From CANJXF01 sp043775015 (GTDB lineage Bacteria > Verrucomicrobiota > Verrucomicrobiia > Limisphaerales > CANJXF01), in the NCBI GenBank assembly GCA_043775015.1, contig JAYVSV010000083.1, positions 1-31,735 on the forward strand: 31,735 bases of DNA, given 5' to 3'. The notes beneath the pieces were generated by a model. It searched no databases. It was not told the DNA's origin and saw only the letters and a program-made list of their open reading frames with translations. A program made the position numbers and the translations under genes. Position 1 is the first letter of the stretch. Each line of letters starts with the position of its first letter. This document shows positions 22,424-30,854 of the stretch, one piece after another.

Positions 22424-22506
22424 TTCGAAGCTTCGAAGACGCGACATCTTTGCAGTCTCACAAATCAGCAGCATTTTCGCAATGACCCGAAGATGTCGCG
22501 TTTTCG
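22424..22506. repeat. Composite palindrome upstream of the oxidoreductase gene
   Basis: A perfect 14-base palindrome (ttcgaagcttcgaa, 22424-22437) overlaps an inverted pair: cgaagacgcgacatctt (22434-22450) and aagatgtcgcgttttcg (22490-22506), matching at 16 of 17 with a 39-base loop. It lies in the non-coding stretch between the DUF5009 remnant and the oxidoreductase gene. It may be a mobile repeat or regulatory stem. Confidence 0.55.
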
Positions 22507-22631
22507 GCACTGCGAAAAAATCGCCCGCGCATTTCATTCGAGCGGCGTCCATTTTAAAGCGGCTTTTTATTGTCAAACGGCGACACGTTCTTTATTCATC
22601 ACCCTCCTGTTTGCCGGAGTTATTCAGAAAC

Positions 22632-23624
22632 ATGAAAATCAAAATTGCGCAGTTCGGACTAGGACCGATTGGAATAGAAACGCTTAAACTCGTCGCGACC
22701 AAGCCTTGGGCGGAGATCGTCGGCGGCGTGGATATTGATCCTAAAAAAATTGGGCGCTCGTTGACAGAACTCACTGGAATCGCCGGGCTGGAATCGAGCC
22801 GCGTTTATTCATCGTTCGACGAACTGTTGCAGAAAACCCGTCCGGACGTCATCCTGCACACTTCGGTTTCGCGATTGAAACAGGTTTTCCCGCAACTCGA
22901 ACCGATCGTGCGCGCCGGAGTGAGTGTCGTTTCGTCGTGCGAAGAATTGCTTTATCCGCAACTCAAAGAACCCGCGCTCGCCCGGCAGCTTGATGAACTT
23001 TGCCGCAAGCACGGTGCCCGCGTCCTCGGCACCGGCGTGAATCCCGGCTACGTCATGGACACGCTCGCGGTTTGTTTGACTGGGGTTTGCCGCAACGTCG
23101 AAAAAATTGAAATCGAACGCGTCGTGAATGCGTCGTTGCGCCGTTTGCCGTTGCAGAAAAAAATCGGCAGCGGTCTTGATCCTGATGAATTTCGAAAGCT
23201 CTTCCGCGAAAACAAAATGGGCCATGTTGGTTTGGTGGAGTCGCTCGCGCTAGTGGCACATTGCTTGAATTGGAAAATTGGTGAGATCACAGAAACTTGC
23301 GAGCCGATGATCGCCCCGAACGACATCAAGACGGAATTTCTGGAAGTTAAAAAAGGGCTGACGTGCGGCATCCACCATCGCGCCGAAGCCGCCGTGAATG
23401 GAGAAACCAAACTCACGCTCGATTTGAAAATGTATCTGGACGCAAAAGATCCGCGTGATTCCGTGAAGGTTTATGGCGATCCGCCGATCAACGCTGTCCT
23501 GCACGGCGGTGTGCATGGCGATCGAGCGACGGTGGCTGCTTTGGTCAACGCGGTTCCAACGGTGTTGAAAGCGAATCCAGGATTGCTGCTGATGACCGAC
23601 ATAGCGGTGCCAAGGGTTAGTTGA
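22632..23624 (+). CDS. Diaminopentanoate dehydrogenase-like (DapB-type) NAD(P)-dependent oxidoreductase
   Basis: 330 residues beginning MKIKIAQFGLGPIGIETLKL, a Rossmann nucleotide-binding glycine motif, followed by VGGVDIDPKKIGRS and RPDVILHTSVSRLKQ. VVSSCEELLYPQLKEPALAR and LGTGVNPGYVMDTLAVCLTG are family landmarks of the group containing 2,4-diaminopentanoate dehydrogenase and dihydrodipicolinate-reductase-like enzymes. The physiological substrate is unknown. ATG 22632 is chosen because the 50 extra residues of the longer frame are not family-like. It precedes transketolase by 114 bases on the same strand. Confidence 0.75.
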   Translation: MKIKIAQFGLGPIGIETLKLVATKPWAEIVGGVDIDPKKIGRSLTELTGIAGLESSRVYSSFDELLQKTRPDVILHTSVSRLKQVFPQLEPIVRAGVSVVSSCEELLYPQLKEPALARQLDELCRKHGARVLGTGVNPGYVMDTLAVCLTGVCRNVEKIEIERVVNASLRRLPLQKKIGSGLDPDEFRKLFRENKMGHVGLVESLALVAHCLNWKIGEITETCEPMIAPNDIKTEFLEVKKGLTCGIHHRAEAAVNGETKLTLDLKMYLDAKDPRDSVKVYGDPPINAVLHGGVHGDRATVAALVNAVPTVLKANPGLLLMTDIAVPRVS

Positions 23625-23738
23625 TTCATAATAACCGGCGGCAACACGCCCTACCGCCTGGCCCAAATCTTTACTTTTCTTTTGGCGGATGAGTTTTACA
23701 GTTTGCCGCCTGAATTTAACGAAAAAAACCAATTGAAC

Positions 23739-25574
23739 ATGAATAATTCTGCTGAACTACTGACCGGGATCGCCAACCAACTTCGAATTCACTCCATTGC
23801 CGCCACCACGGCGGCGGGCAGCGGACATCCAACCTCTTGCGCTTCGGCGGCGGATCTGGTCGCTGCCCTATTTTTCGGGCAGATGCGTTACGACCCAAAG
23901 AATCCACATTACGCGAACAACGACCGCTTTATTTTATCGAAGGGACACGCTGCACCATTGCTTTACGCGGCCTGGGCCGAAAACGGCGTCGTTCCGATCA
24001 GCGAATTAACCAAGCTCCGCGAATTGGGCAATGATCTCGAAGGCCACCCCACCCCGCGTTTGCCGTTCGTCGATGTCGCGAGCGGTTCGCTCGGGCAGGG
24101 ACTCAGCATCGGTGTCGGCATGGCGCTCAATGCGCGGCTCGATAAATTTGATTACCTGACCTACGTGCTGCTCGGCGATGGCGAATGCGCCGAAGGCAGC
24201 GTCTGGGAAGCGGCATCGCTCGCGGGCACCTACAAGTTAAACAATCTCGTTGCGATCATCGACGTGAATCGCCTCGGTCAAAGCCAGGAGACCGCCTTCG
24301 GCCATCACACCGAAGTGTACGAAAAACGTTTTCAAGCATTCGGCTGGCGCACGGAAGTCATCGACGGCCACGACATGGAAGAAATTCTCGAAGTGCTCGC
24401 CGCCGCCGGTCTCGGCCACCAACCGCTGGCCATCATTGCCAAAACTCAGAAGGGCCACGGTATCGCGATCGCCAGCGACAAAGACGCGTGGCACGGCAAA
24501 GCGCTTTCCAAAGATGAAGCGGAAGTTGCCATCGCGGAGTTGCAGCCCAAGGCGCAGTCCGGCCTCGGCGTGGAAATCGCCAAGCCAACACAAGTCACGC
24601 CACCCGTAACCATTGCGCCCGCCAGCTATCCTCCGATCAATTACAAACTCGGCGACAAGATCGCCACGCGCGAAGCCTACGGCGCAGCGCTGGTCCGCAT
24701 CGGCGAAGCGGATCAACGTGTCGTCGCAATGGATGGCGACACGAAGAATTCCACTTACGCGGAAAAATTTTACAAGAAATTCCCGGAACGTTTCACGGAA
24801 TGTTTCATTGCCGAACAAAACCTAGTCGGTGTCGCGATTGGTTTTGGCTGCATGGGCAAAGTTCCATTTGCTTCGACCTTTGCGGCGTTTTTTAGCCGGG
24901 CGCACGACCAGATTCGCATGGGCGCAATTTCCCATGCGAACATCAAGCTCGTCGGCTCTCACGTCGGCGTGAGCATCGGTGAAGATGGCGGATCGCAAAT
25001 GGCGCTGGAAGATTTGGCGATGATGCGCGCGCTGCCCGGCAGTGTGGTGCTTTATCCGAGCGACGCGGTCTGCGCGGAAAAATGTCTCGAAGAAATGGCG
25101 AAGAGCAAAGGCATCGGCTATCTCCGCACCTCGCGTCCGAAGACGCCGGTCATTTACAACAACGACGAGCCATTCCCGATCGGCGGCGCGAAAATTTTGA
25201 AACAAGCGGCCAGCGATAAGGTCACGGTCGTTTCCGGCGGCGTCACCTTATTTGAAGCGTTGAAAGCCGTGGAAATTTTGGCCAAGGATGGAATTACGAT
25301 CACCATCATCGACGCCTACAGCATCAAACCGTTGGCGAAAGATTTGATCCGGGACGCCGCGCAAAAAACCAGAAACATCGTGCTGACGGTGGAAGATCAT
25401 TATCCCGAAGGCGGTTTGGGCGATGCGGTCGCCGGCGAACTCAGCGCAGATGGAATTAAAGTCCACAAGCTCGCGGTGTTTGAATTACCACGCTCCGGCA
25501 AGCCGGAAGAATTGATGGCGAAATACGGCATTGATGCGGCGGCGATTGTGAAGAAGGTGAAGGAGTTGGTTTAA
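23739..25574 (+). CDS. tkt: Transketolase
   Basis: 611 residues, a single-chain transketolase moving two-carbon units in the pentose phosphate pathway with thiamine diphosphate (TPP). TPP and metal motifs are visible: GSGHPTSCASAADLVAALFF, GHPTPRLPFVDVASGSLGQG, then LLGDGECAEGSVWEAASLAG and NLVAIIDVNRLGQSQ. The pyrimidine domain has AMDGDTKNSTYAEKF and FIAEQNLVGVAIGFGCMGKV. The C-terminal domain ends with VEDHYPEGGLGDAVAGEL. ATG 23739 (MNNSAELLTGIANQL) is preferred over TTG 23682, which would add 19 residues. The length is slightly below the E. coli enzyme, as in many bacterial versions. Confidence 0.95.
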   Translation: MNNSAELLTGIANQLRIHSIAATTAAGSGHPTSCASAADLVAALFFGQMRYDPKNPHYANNDRFILSKGHAAPLLYAAWAENGVVPISELTKLRELGNDLEGHPTPRLPFVDVASGSLGQGLSIGVGMALNARLDKFDYLTYVLLGDGECAEGSVWEAASLAGTYKLNNLVAIIDVNRLGQSQETAFGHHTEVYEKRFQAFGWRTEVIDGHDMEEILEVLAAAGLGHQPLAIIAKTQKGHGIAIASDKDAWHGKALSKDEAEVAIAELQPKAQSGLGVEIAKPTQVTPPVTIAPASYPPINYKLGDKIATREAYGAALVRIGEADQRVVAMDGDTKNSTYAEKFYKKFPERFTECFIAEQNLVGVAIGFGCMGKVPFASTFAAFFSRAHDQIRMGAISHANIKLVGSHVGVSIGEDGGSQMALEDLAMMRALPGSVVLYPSDAVCAEKCLEEMAKSKGIGYLRTSRPKTPVIYNNDEPFPIGGAKILKQAASDKVTVVSGGVTLFEALKAVEILAKDGITITIIDAYSIKPLAKDLIRDAAQKTRNIVLTVEDHYPEGGLGDAVAGELSADGIKVHKLAVFELPRSGKPEELMAKYGIDAAAIVKKVKELV

Positions 25575-25859
25575 TTAAAAGATTTAGATTTCTCCGTGCC
25601 CATCAACCGCCGCAAAGGTCTCAAGAAAAGTCCTTTTCAGCACAAATTTTCTGACGGCTGGCTGGGCGATTTTCTTACACTGAGTCGGTAACCGGTATTT
25701 ATTCACTCAGGTGGATATTGCACGAGAGAACGGGAATCGAAATTTTAACAAGGGTTGACAAAATGCCAGCTTGCCTGGCCTGAACATCCAGTGCCTAATT
25801 TGAAAAATCGGGTTCTTCGTCCCGCTGACATTTTCGGTCTGGCGGGCCCGCAGCGCGAA
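25575..25859. other. Intergenic stretch without a clear gene
   Basis: A short frame from a GTG at about 25597 (VPINRRKGLKKSPFQHKFSD, ending in a TAA at about 25693) may be a gene fragment. TTGACA at 25755-25760 looks like a -35 box but has no matching -10 box at the right distance. Nothing else is supported. Confidence 0.3.
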
Positions 25860-26921
25860 TCATCGTTGAGAGACTTGTCGTTTGTGTTGGCGCCGGATTT
25901 TTTTCAAGTCGCTATAGCCAATTAACTTTTTCCGAGGTTCATCCCAGAGACGGAATTTTAGGGACTGTAAACTGGACAACAAGGTGATCGGCTTCACGCC
26001 CTCGAAAATTAAATGCGCCTTGTGGCATCGCTCCAAATTGTAATTGGGAATTTTCGCGCTCAGATGATGGATGTGGTGGTAGCCAATGTTGCCGGAGAAC
26101 CACTGGAGGATTCTCGGCAATTTATAAAACGAACTGCCTTGCAACGCGGCGGTGGCGTAGTCCCAGTCGCCTTCGCGCGCCCAATACGCACCGTCGAATT
26201 GATGTTGCACGTAAAACAGCCAGAACCCTGCCCCGCCCGCCACCGCCATGGCAATGAGTTGAATAATCAAATATGGAACAATGCCGTAAATCGCGCTCAA
26301 CACGACGGCCATGGCGAGGATGGCCAGGTTCATCCAATGGACGGAATCGCGTTCGCGTTTGTTGGCGCCGGGCGATGGAAAACGTTGTTTGCCCATCAAC
26401 ACGACGACGGGTGCGATGACGAAGAGCACAATCGGGTTGCGCGCGAGGCGATACGCAAAACGTTTTCCGCGCGACGATTCCAAATATTCCTGCACCGTCA
26501 TGGTCCAGATGTCCCCGGTGCCGCGTTTGTCGAGATGACCGGACGTGGCGTGGTGAATGGCGTGATCCCAGCGCCATTGATAAAACGGAGTGAAGGTCAA
26601 CAACCCGGTGAAAAATCCAACGATGTCGTTGGCGGCGCGTGATTTGAAAAACGAACCGTGCCCGCAATCATGGAAAATGATGAAAGCGCGAACGAGAAAT
26701 CCGCCGGACAACATGGCGAGTGGAATGACGAGCCACCACGAGATCGAGAGGCAAACGTAAATGAGATACCAGGTAAGCACCAGAGGCCCGAGGGTGTTGA
26801 TGATTTGCCAGACAGCGCGCCAAGTCGAAGGAGTCTGATACTGCAGCACAATTTCTTTCCAAGCTGCGCTTTCGGCTGGTCCAGTGCCCGAACTCGAATC
26901 GGAATTGATAGTCATATTCAT
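25860..26921 (-). CDS. Membrane fatty acid desaturase
   Basis: 353 residues, an integral membrane di-iron desaturase. The three histidine boxes are visible: HDCGHGSFF (residues 84-92), HAIHHATSGH (120-129) and GYHHIHHLSAKIPNYN in the last third. Several hydrophobic helices surround them. Such enzymes insert double bonds into acyl chains of lipids. The position and chain specificity cannot be read from the sequence. It starts at ATG 26921, with ATG three codons in as an alternative. Neighbouring gltS is on the same strand but 250 bases away, so they are probably separate units. Confidence 0.9.
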   Translation of the reverse strand: MNMTINSDSSSGTGPAESAAWKEIVLQYQTPSTWRAVWQIINTLGPLVLTWYLIYVCLSISWWLVIPLAMLSGGFLVRAFIIFHDCGHGSFFKSRAANDIVGFFTGLLTFTPFYQWRWDHAIHHATSGHLDKRGTGDIWTMTVQEYLESSRGKRFAYRLARNPIVLFVIAPVVVLMGKQRFPSPGANKRERDSVHWMNLAILAMAVVLSAIYGIVPYLIIQLIAMAVAGGAGFWLFYVQHQFDGAYWAREGDWDYATAALQGSSFYKLPRILQWFSGNIGYHHIHHLSAKIPNYNLERCHKAHLIFEGVKPITLLSSLQSLKFRLWDEPRKKLIGYSDLKKIRRQHKRQVSQR

Positions 26922-27178
26922 CTTAAAATCTACAAGTCGAAGGAAAATGCAACCTTCGCTTTTAGAAGCTACGATGAATCAATCCGGAGGGCAATGTTGA
27001 GCAGACAATTTATACAAAATAAATAAGACCGTTTTATGCGTTGCGTCCGTCAATTTCGGGTGAAGAAAGCCCTGCGGCGTGAGGTAATACCGCAGAGAAT
27101 GGCAGGTGCGCGGGCTGCGGAACCACTCGCGCGGTTTGGGCTGGCAACAATTTCGCCAACGCAAAAATTTCTCCGGTT
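26922..27178. other. Intergenic region between gltS and the desaturase
   Basis: No gene seen. A short inverted repeat (ctgcgg 27071-27076, ccgcag 27089-27094) lies about 100 bases after the gltS stop and could be a weak stem. An AT-rich tract (tttatacaaaataaataag, 27007-27026) lies further from gltS. Both are only suggestions. Confidence 0.3.
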
Positions 27179-28531
27179 TTACTTCAGAAGATTGATGAAA
27201 AACGTGATGTTCATCGCGTTGAGAAAATCGATCAAAAAACCACCGACGATCGGCACGACCAAAAATGCGCGCGGCGCAGGCCCGAAACGTCCCACTAGCG
27301 ATTTCATATTCGCCACGGCGTTCGGCGTCGCACCCAAACCAAAGCCACAATGACCACCCGCCATCACCGCCGCGTCGAAGTCGCGCCCCATCACACGATA
27401 GGTGATGAACCAGGCGAATAGAGCCATCAAACCAACTTGCACGGAAAGGATGATGATCATCGGCAAAGCGGCGTTGGCCAATTCCAGTAGATTCAAACTC
27501 ATCATGGCGATGGAAAGAAAAACACCTAACGAGACAGAGCCGAGCGTGTCCACTATTTCGGTGGAAATCCAGCGTGCGCCGGACAAATCCAACACATTGC
27601 GAACGATCAATCCAAATAACATTGCCCCCATGTAAACCGGAAAAGTCATTTTGGTTTCTTGAATGAAATGGCTCACCCACGCGCCGATTTTGATGCAGGC
27701 CAGCAGAAGCAGAAGATGCAGCAGAAATGTTTTTCCATATCCGGCAAGGGCGCGAAAATCTTTCAAAATTCCCGATTCGCCACCGCCCGGATTTTCGAGA
27801 TGCGTTTTAAGTGGCGCGCTGGAGTGCAATTTATTTTTCTGAATCAATCGACCGCCAATCGGGCCACCGATCAGCCCACCTGTGACCAGACCAAAGGTTG
27901 CCGCCGCCACGCCGAGAACCCCGGCTCCAGCCAAACCGGATTTTTCGAGCAACGATGCAAAACCGAGTGCGGTGCCGTGCCCGCCGGTCATCGTTACGCT
28001 GCCGCAAACAATTCCGAGCAACGGTGAAACGCCCAAAGCTTTTGCCAGCAGCACGCCGACGATATTTTGAATTACGGCGAGCGTAGCCGCGAGGACCAGA
28101 AAAATAAGCACCTGAACACTGCCGCGCTTGGCGATATTCCAACTGGCGTTCAAACCAATGCAGGTAAAAAATGCGACTAGAAATGGTTGATGCACTGCGA
28201 CGGATGGACTTTTTTGCCACTCCGGTTCGATGGTCAGCAACCATGTCCACCAACGGGCATCGACTTTTGTTTCGAGTTTGAAAACGAGAAGGCCGGTAAT
28301 TGCACCAACTAAAACAAGAAGGGAAAAAAGCAATCCACTGGCGACGGGAGCCGGGATGTTAAAACGGGAAAGAATTTTTATTTTGCGGACGAGAAATTCT
28401 CCCAGCATCAAAACCGGGATGGCCAAAACGAGCAACCACCAAGCGGAAACAATCATTGGCGCGAATGCTCTCGCAGCACCCGGTTCGTTGTCAACGCGAA
28501 GCGGAAAGAAAAACTCGAGCGGTTCAATCAT
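27179..28531 (-). CDS. gltS: Sodium/glutamate symporter GltS
   Basis: 450 residues with about ten to twelve hydrophobic helices. The family features are clear: a repeated TGGHGTALGFASLLEK-type loop in the first half (SVTMTGGHGTALGFAS) and AGGHCGFGLGATPNAVANMK in the second, forming the symmetry-related ion and substrate sites of GltS. GltS imports L-glutamate with sodium through the inner membrane. The protein has an N-terminal extension of about 30 residues (WWLLVLAIPVLMLGEFLVRK starts the membrane part). It starts at ATG 28531 and is divergent from the ceramidase-like gene. Confidence 0.9.
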   Translation of the reverse strand: MIEPLEFFFPLRVDNEPGAARAFAPMIVSAWWLLVLAIPVLMLGEFLVRKIKILSRFNIPAPVASGLLFSLLVLVGAITGLLVFKLETKVDARWWTWLLTIEPEWQKSPSVAVHQPFLVAFFTCIGLNASWNIAKRGSVQVLIFLVLAATLAVIQNIVGVLLAKALGVSPLLGIVCGSVTMTGGHGTALGFASLLEKSGLAGAGVLGVAAATFGLVTGGLIGGPIGGRLIQKNKLHSSAPLKTHLENPGGGESGILKDFRALAGYGKTFLLHLLLLLACIKIGAWVSHFIQETKMTFPVYMGAMLFGLIVRNVLDLSGARWISTEIVDTLGSVSLGVFLSIAMMSLNLLELANAALPMIIILSVQVGLMALFAWFITYRVMGRDFDAAVMAGGHCGFGLGATPNAVANMKSLVGRFGPAPRAFLVVPIVGGFLIDFLNAMNITFFINLLK

Positions 28532-28630
28532 GGTTTTTTAGAATTGAAATGCGTTTGATGAAGATTGTTTGACAGCAACTTGGCGATCACCAAACTCGAC
28601 CTGGCCGCAGATTCAGGCGGCCGTTTCACC

Positions 28631-30151
28631 ATGAAAAAAATTTTATTGCGAATCGTTCGATGGGGCGCGGCCCTACTTCTCATCCTTATCGTTGTAATCT
28701 TCGCGCGCGGTGTTTATGCGTTCCGCGATCGCAACCCGGATTACAAGTTGAATTTAAAAATAGATACCGCGAAGTCACGGGCTGAACCACATCCGTTGCG
28801 CGTTGGTTTCGGACGCATTAAAATCAATCCCGACCTCTCCGACCCGAAACGACCTGTGTGGGTCGCGGGGTTCAGCCAACATCGCGCGGCCACGGCCATT
28901 CACGACGATCTTTGGGCCGTCGCCTGCGTGCTCGATGACGGACACAGCCGAGTCGGAATGGTGGTGCTGGATGCCATCGGATTTTTCCACGACAACGTCC
29001 TGGCGGTCCGCCGCGCCTGCGCTGCGGAATGGAAGCTTGATTACACCATTGTCTGCTCGACGCACAATCACTCCACCCCTGACTTGATGGGGTTGTGGGG
29101 GCCGGACGTTTTACACACGGGCGTGGACGCTGGTTATCGAAAGCAAGTCATCGCTGCGGCAGCGAAATCTCTGGGCGACGCGATCGGTGCGTTGCAACCC
29201 ACACGCATGGCCATCCACGAGATTCCCACTCCTACCGAAGGTCTGGTTTCCGACACGCGCAAACCAATCGTGTTCGATCCCGACATTCGCGTGATGCACT
29301 TCACAAGTCCAACCACAGGCGCGACCATCGGGAGTATCGTAGGTTGGGCGAACCACCCGGAAACTCCGTGGGGCCAGAACACCGAAATCACCGCAGATTT
29401 TTGCGGGTATGTGCGAGAGACGTTGGAACACGGCTTTACGAATGGAGGCAAATCATTCGCGACGGGTGTTGGCGGCATTCATCTTTACGTCAACGGTGCA
29501 GTTGGCGGACTGATGACCACGCATCCCAGCGTGACGGTGCGCGACCCGTTTTTGCAGCAGGATTTCAAAGAACCTTCCCACGAAAAATCCCGCGCGGTCG
29601 GACATCAACTCGCCACTCGCATTCTTCGTAAATTTGCGGAAACCAACACGGCGACAACCACGGTTGCTCCCATCGCCATCCACGCTCGCACCATCGAAAT
29701 CCCGATTGATAACAATTTATTTTTGGCGGGCGCTTATCTCGGCTTGATTGATCGCGGACACGTCCGTTGGAAAACGATGCGCACGGAAGTCGCCTTGGTA
29801 ACGATTGGGGACGCCAGCATCGCCTGCGTGCCTGGCGAAATTTATCCAGAAATCATCAACGGCGGAATCGAACGCGCACCCGGCGGAGATTTTGACATCG
29901 AACCGCTGGAAGTCCCACCGCTGCGCGAACTCATGCCCGGAAGAATCAAATTCGTTTTCGGCCTGGCGAACGACGAGCTTGGCTACATTATTCCGAAGAG
30001 CGAATGGGACGTGAAACCGCCCTACATTTACGGTTCAAAGGGGCATGTTTACGGTGAGGTTAACTCGTGCGGACCAGACACCGCGCGACTCATTCATTCC
30101 GGCTTGGCAGAATTATTCCTGGCAACGAAATCCGCCGAAACAATGAAGTAA
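28631..30151 (+). CDS. Neutral/alkaline ceramidase-like membrane-anchored protein
   Basis: 506 residues. The N-terminus (MKKILLRIVRWGAALLLILI, then VVIFARGVYAF) is a membrane anchor or uncleaved signal. The body resembles the N-terminal domain of neutral/non-lysosomal ceramidases: RVGFGRIKINPDL, HDDLWAVACVLDDG, STHNHSTPDLMG with metal-binding His residues, and VGWANHPETPWG. The Gly-Asp-Val-Ser-Pro-Asn nucleophile segment of true ceramidases is not seen; VNGAVGGLMTTHPS stands in its place. Length is shorter than the 650-700 residues of full enzymes. The substrate may therefore be other than ceramide. ATG 28631 is chosen over 28565 because the anchor begins there. Confidence 0.75.
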   Translation: MKKILLRIVRWGAALLLILIVVIFARGVYAFRDRNPDYKLNLKIDTAKSRAEPHPLRVGFGRIKINPDLSDPKRPVWVAGFSQHRAATAIHDDLWAVACVLDDGHSRVGMVVLDAIGFFHDNVLAVRRACAAEWKLDYTIVCSTHNHSTPDLMGLWGPDVLHTGVDAGYRKQVIAAAAKSLGDAIGALQPTRMAIHEIPTPTEGLVSDTRKPIVFDPDIRVMHFTSPTTGATIGSIVGWANHPETPWGQNTEITADFCGYVRETLEHGFTNGGKSFATGVGGIHLYVNGAVGGLMTTHPSVTVRDPFLQQDFKEPSHEKSRAVGHQLATRILRKFAETNTATTTVAPIAIHARTIEIPIDNNLFLAGAYLGLIDRGHVRWKTMRTEVALVTIGDASIACVPGEIYPEIINGGIERAPGGDFDIEPLEVPPLRELMPGRIKFVFGLANDELGYIIPKSEWDVKPPYIYGSKGHVYGEVNSCGPDTARLIHSGLAELFLATKSAETMK

Positions 30152-30213
30152 AATTGCAACGGCACGGACGACAGATTTGCGAAGAACCGATGGATTAAGA
30201 AACGGGAAAAAGT

Positions 30214-30288
30214 TGGCGACCCTACCGGGAATCGAACCCGGGCTATCTCCGTGAAAGGGAGATGTCCTAACCGCTAGACCATAGGGTC
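30214..30288 (-). tRNA. tRNA-Glu (anticodon TTC)
   Basis: On the minus strand a cloverleaf forms: the acceptor stem is GACCCTA with TAGGGTC, the D arm is GGTCTAGCGGTTAGGACA, and the anticodon arm TCTCC-CTTTCAC-GGAGA contains TTC. The T arm is CCGGGTTCGATTCCCGG, followed by discriminator G and an encoded CCA at the 3' end (30214-30216). Confidence 0.97.
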
Positions 30289-30388
30289 GTCGAAGGGCGC
30301 ACACTCTAGTCACATTGCTTCACTTGTCACGCAAAAAACCATCCGGCGCGAAGCTTGTTTTTTTGGTGCTTGTCGTTAAGTTCTCGGT

Positions 30389-30850
30389 ATGAAGAGTGAT
30401 GTTGTGGCCGTCAAGATTCGCGGGATTCTCCCGGCGAACAACGGTTGCGCCATTTTCGTGGGGAATGACGAGAAAGTTTTCGTCATCAATGTCGAGCCGC
30501 AGATGGGACAAGTCATCCGCATGTTCCTGCGCGCCGAGCTCAAGGAGCGCCCGCTCACGCACGACCTCATGGCCAGCGTCTTCAAAGGCTTCAACATCAC
30601 CGTCGAGCGCGTCATCATCACCAGCCTGAAAAATTCCACCTACTTCGCGCGTCTCATCTTGCAACAGCAGAACGAACTTCACACTGCACGCAAGATTGTT
30701 GAGATCGATGCGCGCCCCAGCGATTGCCTCGCGCTTGCCGCCGCGCAGAAACGCCCCATTTTCGTCACCGCCGCCTTGCTCGAACAAGTCGAGGACATGA
30801 GCGAAGTCCTCGACAAGATCAACGAAGGCGGCGCGGGCGAAGAAGAATAA
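30389..30850 (+). CDS. Bifunctional nuclease family protein (BFN/DUF151)
   Basis: 153 residues, MKSDVVAVKIRGILPANNGC, with the BFN core: VFVINVEPQMGQVIRMFL, RPLTHDLMASVFKGFNITVE, YFARLILQQQNE and DARPSDCLALAAAQKRPIFV. Family members have been reported as nucleases (DNase and RNase activity) and as stress proteins, but their true role is uncertain. The C-terminus is acidic (GGAGEEE). It ends five bases before the holA start, so these two are probably co-transcribed. Confidence 0.85.
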   Translation: MKSDVVAVKIRGILPANNGCAIFVGNDEKVFVINVEPQMGQVIRMFLRAELKERPLTHDLMASVFKGFNITVERVIITSLKNSTYFARLILQQQNELHTARKIVEIDARPSDCLALAAAQKRPIFVTAALLEQVEDMSEVLDKINEGGAGEEE

Positions 30851-30854
30851 ATCC

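Noticed and set aside
25755..25783. TTGACA box as a promoter for a gene after transketolase
   Set aside because: No -10 box at suitable spacing and no gene reading in that direction follows.
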